64,000 nucleotides of DNA from contig MEFP01000012.1 in NCBI GenBank assembly GCA_001725155.1, forward strand, positions 1 to 64,000. The letters are read 5' to 3'. Position 1 is the first letter of the stretch; each line of letters starts with the position of its first letter. The stretch is from Lysobacteraceae bacterium SCN 69-320. GTDB lineage: Bacteria; Pseudomonadota; Gammaproteobacteria; Xanthomonadales; Rhodanobacteraceae. The position numbers and the translations under genes are program-made. Below are positions 10,448-19,351 of the stretch, piece after piece. Below the pieces are notes generated by a model, which was not told the origin of the DNA, searched no databases, and saw only the letters and a list, made by a program, of their open reading frames with translations.

Positions 10448-11862
10448 GGCGGGGCGGACCGGTAGCGATGCGCCAGCAGCACGGCCACGGCGCAGGAAGC
10501 GATGCGCGCGTCCTGGCCGTCGGCCCGGCTCGTCAGCACCACCGGCACGCGCGCGCCGAGCACGATGCCGGCGCTGGCCGCCTGGCCCATGAATTCGAGC
10601 TGCTTGGCCAGCAGGTTGCCGCTCTCCAGATCGGGCACGACGAGAATGTCGGCCTGGCCGGCCACCGGCGAGACGATGTTCTTGATCTGCGCGGCAGCCG
10701 GAGAGACCGCGTTGTCGAAGGCCAGCGGGCCGTCGAGCACGCCGCCGCTGATCTGGCCGCGGTCGGCCATCTTGCACAGCGCGGCTGCGTCCAAGGTCGC
10801 CGGCATGGCCGGGTTGACCGTCTCCACTGCGGCGAGTATCGCCACGCGCGGGCATTCGACGCCGATCGCATGGGCCAGGTCGATCGCATTGCGGATGATG
10901 TCGGCCTTGTGTTCCAGGGTCGGCGCGATGTTGATCGCCGCGTCGGTGATGATGAACGGGCGAGGGTAGGACGCGACCTGCATCAGGAAACAGTGGCTGA
11001 CCCGGCGCTTCGTGCGCAGGCCGGCGTCGGCGGCGATCACGGCGGTCATGAGTTCGTCCGTGTGCAGGCTGCCTTTCATCAGCGCCTCGACCTCGCCACA
11101 GCGGGCCAGCTCGGCCGCGCGCGCCGCGGCCGCGTGGCTGTGCGGCACGTCCTCGATGCGCAGGCCGGCAAGATCCAGTCCGGCCTCGGCGGCGACGGTA
11201 TCGAGCTTCGCGCGTGGCGCCACGAGTACCGGCTCGATCAGGCCCGCATCGCGTGCCGCGAAGGCCGCGGTCAGGCTCAGCGCGTTGCACGGATGCACCA
11301 CGGCCATGCGGATTGCGCCGAGCTTGCGCACGTGGTCGAGCAGGCGGCGCGCGCCGTCGCTGCCGGGTGTTTCCAGACGCAGCTCGGGCAGGCAGGTGCG
11401 CGGGCGTTCGACGCGCTCGTCCGGCGCGATCACGCGTGCGCGGCCCTCGATCACGCAGTCGCCGTGCTGGTTGATGCAGCGGCAGTCGAGCAGCACCTGC
11501 CGCGTGGCCGGCTCCAGCACGGCGACCGTGACACTGACCCGCACGGTGTCGCCGACATGCACCGGCCTGCGGAAATGCAGTTCCTGTTCCAGATAGATCG
11601 TGCCCGGCCCCGGCAGGCGCGTGCCGAGCACGCCGGAGATCAGCGCGCCGCCCCACATGCCGTGGGCGATCACGCCGTGGAAGCGCGTGGATGCGGCATA
11701 GGCCGGATCGACGTGCTGCGGGTTGACGTCGCCGGACTGCAGCGCGAACAGCTGGATGTCCTGCATCGTCAGGGTGCGCTCGATCGTCGCGGTGTCGCCG
11801 ACGGCCAGCTCGTCGAAGGTGCGGTTGCGCAGCACGGTCAGGTCGTCGGCCGGCGTGTTCAT
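10444..11862 (-). CDS. MaoC-like hydratase fused to phosphate acetyl/butyryltransferase
   Basis: The protein has 472 residues. Residues about 12-145 form a MaoC/hotdog domain (FALQSGDVNPQHVD, FHGVIAHGMWGGALISG carry the hydratase Asp and His). Residues about 170-470 form a PTA/PTB domain (KADIIRNAIDLAHAIG, LDGPLAFDNAVS, ESGNLLAKQLEFM). The fusion could link (R)-enoyl-CoA hydration to acyl-CoA/acyl-phosphate exchange, feeding the acetate kinase whose start it overlaps. Similar fusions are known as bifunctional enoyl-CoA hydratase/phosphate acetyltransferase. Substrate chain length is not readable from sequence. Confidence 0.93.
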   Translation of the reverse strand: MNTPADDLTVLRNRTFDELAVGDTATIERTLTMQDIQLFALQSGDVNPQHVDPAYAASTRFHGVIAHGMWGGALISGVLGTRLPGPGTIYLEQELHFRRPVHVGDTVRVSVTVAVLEPATRQVLLDCRCINQHGDCVIEGRARVIAPDERVERPRTCLPELRLETPGSDGARRLLDHVRKLGAIRMAVVHPCNALSLTAAFAARDAGLIEPVLVAPRAKLDTVAAEAGLDLAGLRIEDVPHSHAAAARAAELARCGEVEALMKGSLHTDELMTAVIAADAGLRTKRRVSHCFLMQVASYPRPFIITDAAINIAPTLEHKADIIRNAIDLAHAIGVECPRVAILAAVETVNPAMPATLDAAALCKMADRGQISGGVLDGPLAFDNAVSPAAAQIKNIVSPVAGQADILVVPDLESGNLLAKQLEFMGQAASAGIVLGARVPVVLTSRADGQDARIASCAVAVLLAHRYRSAPP

Positions 11863-11921
11863 GCGGGCTCCGGCGTGACGGCGGCGCGCGGCGCGCGGGG
11901 CAGTGCGGTGGTTGGGTTCAT
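11859..11921 (-). CDS. Candidate 20-residue bridging ORF upstream of the MaoC-Pta gene
   Basis: ATG at 11921 opens a 20-residue frame beginning MNPTTALPRAPR whose TGA overlaps the MaoC-Pta ATG as ATGA. It fills the only large gap (91 bases) in the minus-strand run. TCCGGA lies about 9 bases before its ATG. It may be translated only to couple ribosomes into the next gene, or may be chance. No function is recognised. Confidence 0.3.
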   Translation of the reverse strand: MNPTTALPRAPRAAVTPEPA

Positions 11922-11953
11922 GCGGCGGGTTCCGGAGGGCGCAGGGGAGCAGG

Positions 11954-13480
11954 CTAGTCGATGCGGATCAGGTCCGGCGAGCGGCGCAGGTAGTCGAACG
12001 CGTAGTCGAGCTCGCCCGGGCTCTCCGCATGCACGGTCAGCAGCGGCTGGCCGGCCGTGACGACGTCGCCGAGCCGCACCTGCAGCAGCACGCCGGCGGC
12101 GGCGACTTCCGGTGCGCCCGACAGCTTGGCCAGGCGCGACAGCCGGCGGTTGTCGATTGCGCCGACGCGGCCGTCGCGGGACGCCTTCAGCGGCCGCCGG
12201 TAGGCGGCGACGGGCGGCTCGCGCAGGCCGCCCTGGGCCGCACAGATGCGCTGGAACTTGGCCCAGGCGCGGCCGTCGGCGAGCACCTCGCCAGCCAGAC
12301 GTGCGCCCTGGCCGGGCGCCGCCTTGCCGCCGATCTCCAGCGCGGCGCCGGCCAGGGTCACGGCGCGTTCGCGCAGGTCCGCCGGCGCCGCCGGCAGATT
12401 GCGCAGCACGGCCAGCACGTCGCGCGCCTCCAGCGCCGGGCCTATGCCGCGGCCGACCGGCTGGCTGCCATCGCTGACGATGCTGTACACGGCCAGGCCG
12501 AAGCGCGCGCCGATGGCGTGGAGGCGCTGCGCCAGCGCGTCGCCGGCCTCGCGCGTGCGTACCTTGGCGGTGTCGCCGACCGGAATGTCGATCACGACGT
12601 GAGTGGAGCCTGCGGCAATCTTCTTCGACAGCACCGAGGCGATCAGCTGGCCTTCAGTGTCGATGTCCAGTTCGCGCTCGATGCGCACGAAGACCTCGTC
12701 GGCGGGACTCAGCTGCATCGCGCCGCCCCAGGCCAGGCAACCGCCCTCGGCCGCGACGACGCGGCGCAGGGTCGCGCTGTCGAGCTCCACCGGCGCGAGG
12801 GTCTCCATCGTGTCGGCGGTGCCGGCCGGCGAGGTGATCGCGCGCGAGGAGGTCTTGGGCATGATCAGCCCGCAGGCCGCGACGATGGCCACGACCAGCG
12901 GCGAGGTGCGGTTGCCGGGCAGGCCGCCGATGCAGTGCTTGTCGAGGACGATCGGCGCGTCCCAGTGCAGGCGCTCGCCGACGTCGACCATGGCGCGGGT
13001 CAGCAGATAGGTTTCTTCCTCGTCCAGAGGCAGCGCCGCGGTCGCGGTCAGGAACGCGGCGAGGTGGACGTCGCTGTAGCGTCCGGCGGCGACGTCGCCG
13101 ACGATCGCGGTCATTGCCGCCGCCTCGAGGCGGCGGCCGTAGAGCCGGCCGCGCACGCCGGCCAGCGATTCGAGCACCGGCGGATGGCGCACGCGCACGG
13201 TGTCGCCTTCGCGCAGGTCCAGCTGCTGCCACGCGGTTTCCGACAGTGCGATCATGCCGGGCTGCAGCAGGTCGCCGTCGAGCTGATAGAGCAGGGCCTG
13301 GATGCGGCGGCCGCCGGCGCCGATCTCGACCTGGCTGCGCGAGGCCAGGCCCTCGGCGCGGCAGACGCGCTCGTCGCGGCGCATGACCGCAATGAGCTGG
13401 TGCTGCGCGTACAGGCGCAGGCGCATCGCGCGGAGCTCCGGCACGCCATTGCCGTTACCGTTGCTGTCGCCGGCCGCCAT
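11954..13480 (-). CDS. AMP phosphorylase-type thymidine phosphorylase family protein
   Basis: The protein has 508 residues, about 70 longer than E. coli DeoA, with the extra N-terminal domain found in archaeal AMP phosphorylases. DKHCIGGLPGNRTS and KTSSRAITSPAGTADTME match the AMP-phosphorylase style rather than the DeoA style. Expected reaction: a nucleoside or NMP plus phosphate gives base plus ribose-1-(bis)phosphate. Its ATG shares one base with the stop of the RNase gene (TGATG). Beside PRPP synthetase and phosphoketolase it probably feeds nucleotide ribose into central metabolism. Whether it uses NMPs or nucleosides cannot be decided by eye. Confidence 0.88.
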   Translation of the reverse strand: MAAGDSNGNGNGVPELRAMRLRLYAQHQLIAVMRRDERVCRAEGLASRSQVEIGAGGRRIQALLYQLDGDLLQPGMIALSETAWQQLDLREGDTVRVRHPPVLESLAGVRGRLYGRRLEAAAMTAIVGDVAAGRYSDVHLAAFLTATAALPLDEEETYLLTRAMVDVGERLHWDAPIVLDKHCIGGLPGNRTSPLVVAIVAACGLIMPKTSSRAITSPAGTADTMETLAPVELDSATLRRVVAAEGGCLAWGGAMQLSPADEVFVRIERELDIDTEGQLIASVLSKKIAAGSTHVVIDIPVGDTAKVRTREAGDALAQRLHAIGARFGLAVYSIVSDGSQPVGRGIGPALEARDVLAVLRNLPAAPADLRERAVTLAGAALEIGGKAAPGQGARLAGEVLADGRAWAKFQRICAAQGGLREPPVAAYRRPLKASRDGRVGAIDNRRLSRLAKLSGAPEVAAAGVLLQVRLGDVVTAGQPLLTVHAESPGELDYAFDYLRRSPDLIRID

Positions 13481-14838
13481 CACAGGGTGAATTCCTCGTC
13501 CTGACGCGGCACGCAGGCGTCCCAGCCGAGCTCGCGTGCGATGCGTACGCGCAGCGTGTCGGACGCCTCGGGTTCGCCGTGCACGACGAACACGCGCCGC
13601 GGCGGCCGGCGGAAACCGGACAGCCAGCGCAGGATCTCGTCGGCGTCCGCATGCGCCGAGAGCATCGGCAGATCGACCACCTCGGCCTGCACCGGCACCC
13701 ATTGGCCGAAGATCTTGATCTCGCGCTCGCCCTGCAGCAGGCGGCGGCCGCGCGTGCCGGCGGCCTGGAAGCCCGACAGCAGCACGGTGTTGCGATGGTC
13801 CGGCGCGAACGCGATCAGGTGATGCAGCACGCGTCCGCCGGTGGCCATGCCGCTGGCCGAGATGATGACCTTGGGAAAGCGGTCGGCCGACAGCGCCTTG
13901 GACTCGGCCACGTCGCGCACGTGCGTGGCGATGCTGCAGACCTCCGCGCAGGTTGCCGCATCGAGGCGGTGCTCGCCGGCGAAACGCTGCAGCAGGTCGC
14001 TGGCGCTGCTGGCCATCGGACTGTCGACGTAGACCGGCACGTTGTCGAGGCGGCCTGCCTGCCGGAGCTTCCAGAGGTAGTACTGCAAGGACTGCGCGCG
14101 GCCGACGGCGAAGGCCGGAATGACGACCGTGCCGCCGCGCCGCACGGTGCGTTCGATGACCGCGCCGAGCGCCTCGAGCGGATCCTGCGGCGGGTGCACG
14201 CGATTGCCGTAGGTCGATTCGACGACGATGTAGTCGGCTTCCGGCACCGCTTCGGGCGCTCCCATGACCGGATCCGCATAGCGGCCTAGATCGCCGGAGA
14301 ACACGACCGTGCGCCCGTCCCAGTCGATCTGCACCGTCGCCGCGCCGAGAATATGCCCGGCCGGGCGCAGCTGTGCCTGCGCGCCGCAGCGCAGCGGCGT
14401 GCTTCGCCGCCAGGGCAGGGTGTCGAAATGCTCCAGCGCGCGCTCGGCGTCGACGACGCGATACAGCGGCAGCGCCGGATGGTGCCTGGAGAAACCCTTG
14501 CGGTTGGCGTAGTCGGCATCCTTTTCCTGCAGATGGCCGGCATCCTTGAGGATCAGGTCGGCCACGGCGCGGGTCGCCGCGCTGGCATGGATGCGGCCGC
14601 GGAAGCCTTCCAGCAGCAGCCGCGGCAGGTAGCCGCAATGGTCCAGATGCGCGTGGCTGAGCACGACCTCGTCGATGCTCGACGCGTCGACGGGCAGGCG
14701 CTTCCAGTTGAGCTCGCGCAGGTTCTTCAGGCCCTGGAACAGGCCGCAGTCCAGCAGCAGGCGCCGGTCGCCGAGGCTGAGCAGGTGCTTGGAACCGGTC
14801 ACGGTGCCGGCGCCGCCCAATGATCGCAAAGTCAGCAT
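13480..14838 (-). CDS. Metallo-beta-lactamase-fold beta-CASP ribonuclease
   Basis: The protein has 452 residues. LSHAHLDHCGYLP (about 60-72) is the HxHxDH zinc motif; GHILGAA, VFSGDLGRYADP, VVIPAFAVGRAQ and ISASGMATGGRVLHH are beta-CASP/CPSF motifs; LSAHADADEI and VHGEPEASD complete the metal site and C-terminal RMMBL segment. It is an RNA endo- or exonuclease of the YsgA/CPSF73-like group. Its position within a nucleotide and pentose operon suggests it supplies nucleotides from RNA. Confidence 0.9.
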   Translation of the reverse strand: MLTLRSLGGAGTVTGSKHLLSLGDRRLLLDCGLFQGLKNLRELNWKRLPVDASSIDEVVLSHAHLDHCGYLPRLLLEGFRGRIHASAATRAVADLILKDAGHLQEKDADYANRKGFSRHHPALPLYRVVDAERALEHFDTLPWRRSTPLRCGAQAQLRPAGHILGAATVQIDWDGRTVVFSGDLGRYADPVMGAPEAVPEADYIVVESTYGNRVHPPQDPLEALGAVIERTVRRGGTVVIPAFAVGRAQSLQYYLWKLRQAGRLDNVPVYVDSPMASSASDLLQRFAGEHRLDAATCAEVCSIATHVRDVAESKALSADRFPKVIISASGMATGGRVLHHLIAFAPDHRNTVLLSGFQAAGTRGRRLLQGEREIKIFGQWVPVQAEVVDLPMLSAHADADEILRWLSGFRRPPRRVFVVHGEPEASDTLRVRIARELGWDACVPRQDEEFTL

Positions 14839-14841
14839 TCG

Positions 14842-17241
14842 TCAGTCCTTGTCGGGATGGAGCAGGGCTTGCGGTCCGCTGCGGCCGGCCACGGCGTCGG
14901 CCTCGGTCGCGTTCAGCAGGGTCTGCAGCGGCCAGTCGGCGACGCGGGCCGCAGCGGCCACGGCATGCGCCCAGGTACAGCGGTTCGCGAACAGCATGCC
15001 GGCCACGTCGAAGGTGCCGCCGCGGCTCAGATAGCCCAGCGCCGCCGTGCGGTGCGGACCGCCGTCGAGGCGGCGCAGCAGGCCGAGCAGGGGTTCGGGC
15101 CGGGTATGGCTCAGGATCACGCGCGGCAGCTGCGCTGGAAACCACTGGGCGAGCGCGGCGTCGCTCAGGGTCGCGCCGGCTTCCAGCGCATCGCGTGGCG
15201 CGCGCAGCCGCGCCGGTTCGAGCACCACGCTGACGCAGGCGCGGCGACCTCGGCGTTGCAGCCGGCGCTGCGCCTTCAGTGCCTCGTCGAGCTGGTAGGC
15301 GCCCAGCGCGACGAACTGCAGCTCGGCGGTGGCCGGATCGCCGGCGACATGGGCGACGCCATGCTCGACCAGCGCCTGCGCGCCGGCCGCATCGAAAAGC
15401 CGCGGCAGCTCGCGCTTGGACACGACCAGGCAGGCGATGCGGCCGCGCTGCGCATAGACCGAGCGCAGCGCGGCGACCGCGCTGTTGCCGTCCACCGGCA
15501 GCAGCACGCGCGTGCTGTCGGACATCTCGCCGAGCAGCGCCTCGACGATGCCGGGGTCCTGGTGCGACTGCTCGTTCTTGGCGTTTTCCCAGGTGTGCGA
15601 GCTGACCACCAGCGGCACCGACAGCCAGCCCGGCTCCTGGCCCCGCTCGCGCTGGTGGCGTGCGAACAGGATTTCCTGGCGCAGTCCGCCGAGCATCTTC
15701 ATCGCGAACGCTTCATAGCTGACGATCAGATTCAGTCCGGCCTTGTTGCCGAGCGCGGCCGCGGCGACGGCTTCCTCGTTCAGCGCGGTAATGATGGCGC
15801 CGTCGACCGCCTCGGCGACGCCGGGCTCGGGCACGTTCACGCGGTGGCGCAGGCGTGCGAGCGTGTTTTCCATGTGGTTGCTGGCCAGTTCGTCGGGATT
15901 GCCCACGCGCGGACGCAGCTCCGGATTGGCCTGGACCAGGCGCACGAACCAGTGGTCCAGCAACCGCATCGCGCTTTCGCGCGCGCCGTCGGCCGGTGCC
16001 CAGTCCGGCTCCGGCAGCACCGGTGCCGCGGGCCGGCGGCGCGCCAGCGCATGCGCGCTCTCGCGCGGACGGCGCTGATGTTCATGAGTGGACAATGCGG
16101 TCAATGCCGCGTCCAGTGCCGGCGGCGACACGAACAACGCGGCGGCCGCGTCGTTGAACGCCTCGCGGCGTGCGGCGTCGCCGCGCAGATCGCCGCCGAG
16201 CGGCAGGTTGTGCGCCGCGTTGCTGCCGGCGCCCGGAAAGCCGTAGCCCTTGATCGTGTCGGCGATGACGTAGGGCAGCGGCGCCGGATAGCGCCGCTGC
16301 GGTGCGGCCGCGAACGCGCGCAGCCGCGCTTCGGCGTCGAGGATGCTCCAGGCGATCGCCGCCGGGTCGCGGCCGTCGACGGTCAGCGGATCGAAGCCGC
16401 TGTGACGCATCAGGCCGTCGAGCCACGGCGCGCCGCCCTGCTGCAGGATCTGGCTGCGCTCCTCGATGCGCCGGCCGTTGAGGATCATCAGCGGCACGAC
16501 CGGACCCGAGTCCTCGGCGCGCCACCAGCGTGGCGCCCAGTCGGCGCCGCGCTGCTCCTCGAAGGCGCCGTCGCTGAGGAACGCGACCAGGCTCTCGCCC
16601 GGCAGCGGCATGTGCACGTACTGCGGGCCGGCGAAGCCGAGATAGCCGCCTTCCATGATCGCGCCGGCAGTCTGCGGACCGGCGTGGCTGCCCAGCGGCA
16701 CGCCCGGGCGGCCGTCGGCGTCGATCGCGTAGGAATAGAAATCCGCGACCAGGCGCGACAGTCCGGCTGCGCTGCGGTCGTAACGTCCGGCCTGCGCCGC
16801 GGACACGTCGCCGGTCAGCGTGTTGACCGCCTCGATCGCCGCGACGCAATGGCCCTGTTCCATGAGCCAGCTGCGCGTCGTGCCCGACAGCGCATTGGCC
16901 AGCAGGTAGCCGACGAAGGCCGGCACCATGTTCAGCGAGCCGCCGGTATGACCTTCGGGCGAGGTCTTGAAGTCGTCGGCGGCGAGCGCCGCGCCGTCGG
17001 GATCGACGCGGCGCGCATAGGTCATGTGCACGACCAGCCAGGCGGCGGCGCTGGCAAGGCGGTCGGCCGCGGCGAAGCGGCGCCAGAGCTCGGCCGGCGT
17101 CGCCGCAGCGCCGTCGGCCAGCAAGGCCGCCACGAGCGCGGAGACGCGCTCGCAGGTCGCCGCGGTATGACGGAACGGACCGTAGCCGCGGCTCCAGCCG
17201 GCGAAGTCCTCGGGCAGGTCCGGATCGGTGGCGGCCGTCAT
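14842..17241 (-). CDS. xfp: Xylulose-5-phosphate/fructose-6-phosphate phosphoketolase
   Basis: This 799-residue thiamine-diphosphate enzyme cleaves xylulose-5-P (and often fructose-6-P) with phosphate to acetyl-phosphate plus an aldose phosphate. SPEGHTGGSLNMVPAFVGYL (about 94-113), SDGAFEEQRGADWAP and ENAKNEQSHQDPG are phosphoketolase signatures, and the length is typical. The start overlaps the prs stop (ATGA). It is the key step linking the upstream pentose-phosphate genes with the downstream acetate kinase. Confidence 0.96.
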   Translation of the reverse strand: MTAATDPDLPEDFAGWSRGYGPFRHTAATCERVSALVAALLADGAAATPAELWRRFAAADRLASAAAWLVVHMTYARRVDPDGAALAADDFKTSPEGHTGGSLNMVPAFVGYLLANALSGTTRSWLMEQGHCVAAIEAVNTLTGDVSAAQAGRYDRSAAGLSRLVADFYSYAIDADGRPGVPLGSHAGPQTAGAIMEGGYLGFAGPQYVHMPLPGESLVAFLSDGAFEEQRGADWAPRWWRAEDSGPVVPLMILNGRRIEERSQILQQGGAPWLDGLMRHSGFDPLTVDGRDPAAIAWSILDAEARLRAFAAAPQRRYPAPLPYVIADTIKGYGFPGAGSNAAHNLPLGGDLRGDAARREAFNDAAAALFVSPPALDAALTALSTHEHQRRPRESAHALARRRPAAPVLPEPDWAPADGARESAMRLLDHWFVRLVQANPELRPRVGNPDELASNHMENTLARLRHRVNVPEPGVAEAVDGAIITALNEEAVAAAALGNKAGLNLIVSYEAFAMKMLGGLRQEILFARHQRERGQEPGWLSVPLVVSSHTWENAKNEQSHQDPGIVEALLGEMSDSTRVLLPVDGNSAVAALRSVYAQRGRIACLVVSKRELPRLFDAAGAQALVEHGVAHVAGDPATAELQFVALGAYQLDEALKAQRRLQRRGRRACVSVVLEPARLRAPRDALEAGATLSDAALAQWFPAQLPRVILSHTRPEPLLGLLRRLDGGPHRTAALGYLSRGGTFDVAGMLFANRCTWAHAVAAAARVADWPLQTLLNATEADAVAGRSGPQALLHPDKD

Positions 17242-18152
17242 GCGTCATCTCCGCCGGCGGTTTCGGCCGGATCGCGCAGCGCGCGCGCGAGCGCGTCGGC
17301 GAACAGCGGCGCCAGGCCGATGCCGTTGCTCGGATGCGCGACCGAGTCGGTCGACACGATCCGGCCCACCTGCGGTTGCAGCGCCGCGTAGGCGTCTTCG
17401 GCGAACAGCCCGTGTACGACGACGCAGTCGGGCCGCGCCAGCCCCTGGCGCCGCAGTTGCTGCGCGACGGCGATCAGGGTGCGGCCCGAGGACGCGATGT
17501 CGTCGACGAGCACGGGCTGGCGCCCGCGCCACGGCGACAGGTCGGGCAGGGCCACCTCGACCTCGCGGTCGCCGTGGCGCTGCTTGCGCGCGACCACGCA
17601 GGGGGCGCCGGCGGCTGCGGCGATCGCGCCGGCCCACTGCGCGCTTTCCTCGTCCGGGCCGATGACCAGCGGCGCATCGACCTGCTCGGCGATCCAGCGC
17701 GCGAGCAGCGGCGCCGCATGCAGGGTCGTGGTCGCTGCGTTGTAGACCCGCGCCAGCGCCGGATAGCGGTGCAGGTGCGGATCGGCCGTCAGTACGCGGT
17801 CGACGCAGCTCGACAGCAGCCGCGCGAAGGTGCGTGAACTCACCGCCTCGCCGGGCCGGAAACGCGTGTCCTGGCGCAGGTAGGCCAGGTACGGCGCGAC
17901 CAGGGTGACCTCGCTCGCGCCGAGCTCGCGCGCCGCATCGGCGGCGAAGGCCAGCGGCAGGAACTGCGGGTCGGGCCGGGCCAGGCTGCAGACCAGGTCC
18001 ACCGGCTGGCCGCGGACTTCCCCGGGCAGGCGCAGATAGCTCTCGCCGTCGGGAAAGCGGCGCGTTTCCGGCACGATCAGCGTCCAGCCGCCGGCCTGGG
18101 CCAGGCGGGTGGCGAAGGCTTCGTTGCCCGGCAGCGGAAGGATCAGGCGCAC
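17238..18152 (-). CDS. prs: Ribose-phosphate pyrophosphokinase (PRPP synthetase)
   Basis: The protein has 304 residues. RRFPDGESYLRL is the N-terminal nucleotide-binding signature, DPHLHRYP the metal loop, RKQRHGDREVEV the flexible lysine loop, and VLVDDIASSGRTLI the PRPP-binding loop. GTG 18152 with GGAG upstream is the chosen start. It differs from housekeeping Prs and is likely a second, operon-specific enzyme. Here it may work reversibly with the AMP-phosphorylase-type enzyme to handle ribose phosphates. Confidence 0.92.
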   Translation of the reverse strand: MRLILPLPGNEAFATRLAQAGGWTLIVPETRRFPDGESYLRLPGEVRGQPVDLVCSLARPDPQFLPLAFAADAARELGASEVTLVAPYLAYLRQDTRFRPGEAVSSRTFARLLSSCVDRVLTADPHLHRYPALARVYNAATTTLHAAPLLARWIAEQVDAPLVIGPDEESAQWAGAIAAAAGAPCVVARKQRHGDREVEVALPDLSPWRGRQPVLVDDIASSGRTLIAVAQQLRRQGLARPDCVVVHGLFAEDAYAALQPQVGRIVSTDSVAHPSNGIGLAPLFADALARALRDPAETAGGDDA

Positions 18153-18223
18153 GCGGGTCTCCGGCGGTGCGCGGCGGCGAAATACGCGGCGAGGGAAGCA
18201 ACGGCTGGATCGGTCGGCGGCAT
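18143..18223 (-). CDS. Candidate 26-residue bridging ORF between ABC permease and prs
   Basis: ATG 18223 lies two bases after the permease stop and opens a 26-residue frame (MPPTDPAVASLAAYFAAAHR...). It ends inside the first codons of prs. It bridges the 73-base gap between the exporter half and the metabolic half of the run. Its SD is weak. It may serve translational coupling or be fortuitous. Confidence 0.3.
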   Translation of the reverse strand: MPPTDPAVASLAAYFAAAHRRRPACA

Positions 18224-18225
18224 GC

Positions 18226-19350
18226 TCAGGCCATCAGGCTCAGGGTCTTGCGGAAACGGTGCAGCGACAGCGCGAACAGCGCCGAGCCTATCGCGATCAG
18301 GGCGAGGAACGGACGCCAGACCACATCCAGCCCGGCGCCGCGGTAGAGGATGGCCTGGCCGAGTTCGACGAAATGGGTGGTCGGCGCGAGCAGCATGAGG
18401 TCCTGCACCAGCTGCGGCATGCTCTCGCGCGGCGTCATGCCGCCGGACAGCAGCTCCAGCGGAATCAGCACGAGGATCAGCAGCAGGCCGAACTGCGGCA
18501 TGCTGCGCGCGAGCGTGGCGAGGTAGATGCCCATCGACGTGGTCGCGAACAGGTGCAGCGCCGCGCCGGCGAGGAACAGCGCGACCGAGCCTTCGACCGG
18601 GACCTGCAGCAGGCCGCGCACGACCAGGGTCAGCGACAGCGCCGCCGCGACCAGCACGACCAGGCCCATGGCCCAGACCTTGGCCAGCATGATTTCCGCC
18701 GGCGTCACCGGCATCACGAGCAGGTGCTCGACGGTACCGTGCTCGCGCTCGCGGATCAGCGCAGCGCCGGTCAGGATGATCGACAGCATGGTCACGCTGT
18801 TGATGATCTCCATGAGGCTGCCGAACCAGGTCTTGTCGAGCTGCGGATTGAAGCGCGCGCGCAGGGCGAGTTCCACCGGCATCGCCGCCGCGCCGCGCTC
18901 GCGGCGCACGAATTCGCCGATCTCGCCCTGCACGATCTGCTGCACGTAGAGGTTGCCGGTGAAGGCCTGGCTCATGCGGGTGGCGTCGATGTTGAGCTGC
19001 AGCTCGGCGGCGCGGCCGGCCAGCACGTCGCGCTGGAAATCCGGCGGGATGTCCAGCACGAAGGTATAGCGGCCCGCGTCCATGCCGGCGTCCATCTCCG
19101 GCAGCGAGATCAGCGCCGGGGCGGTGAACTGCGGCGGATAGAACGCCGCGGCGATGCGCTGCGACAGCGGCGAACCGTCCTCGTCGACGATCGCGATCGG
19201 CGCGTTGTGCAGCGATTCGGGCATGGCCGTCGCCGCGGTATAGACCGACACGGTGAACACGTAGACGATCAGCGCCAGCATCATCGGGTCGCGCCACAGG
19301 CTCCACAGTTCCTTGACGCCGAGGCGATAGGTGTTGGCGAGATGGCGCAT
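18226..19350 (-). CDS. ABC-2 type transporter permease (YhhJ-like)
   Basis: The protein has 374 residues with one N-terminal helix (about 24-43), a large extracytoplasmic domain (APIAIVDEDGSPLSQRIAAA) and a C-terminal bundle of about five helices starting near residue 175. This is the ABC2_membrane_3 layout. REREHGTVEHLLVMPVTPAEI is the conserved cytoplasmic loop. It lies one base after the RbbA-like gene and should pair with its membrane half. Confidence 0.92.
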   Translation of the reverse strand: MRHLANTYRLGVKELWSLWRDPMMLALIVYVFTVSVYTAATAMPESLHNAPIAIVDEDGSPLSQRIAAAFYPPQFTAPALISLPEMDAGMDAGRYTFVLDIPPDFQRDVLAGRAAELQLNIDATRMSQAFTGNLYVQQIVQGEIGEFVRRERGAAAMPVELALRARFNPQLDKTWFGSLMEIINSVTMLSIILTGAALIREREHGTVEHLLVMPVTPAEIMLAKVWAMGLVVLVAAALSLTLVVRGLLQVPVEGSVALFLAGAALHLFATTSMGIYLATLARSMPQFGLLLILVLIPLELLSGGMTPRESMPQLVQDLMLLAPTTHFVELGQAILYRGAGLDVVWRPFLALIAIGSALFALSLHRFRKTLSLMA

Positions 19351-19351
19351 C

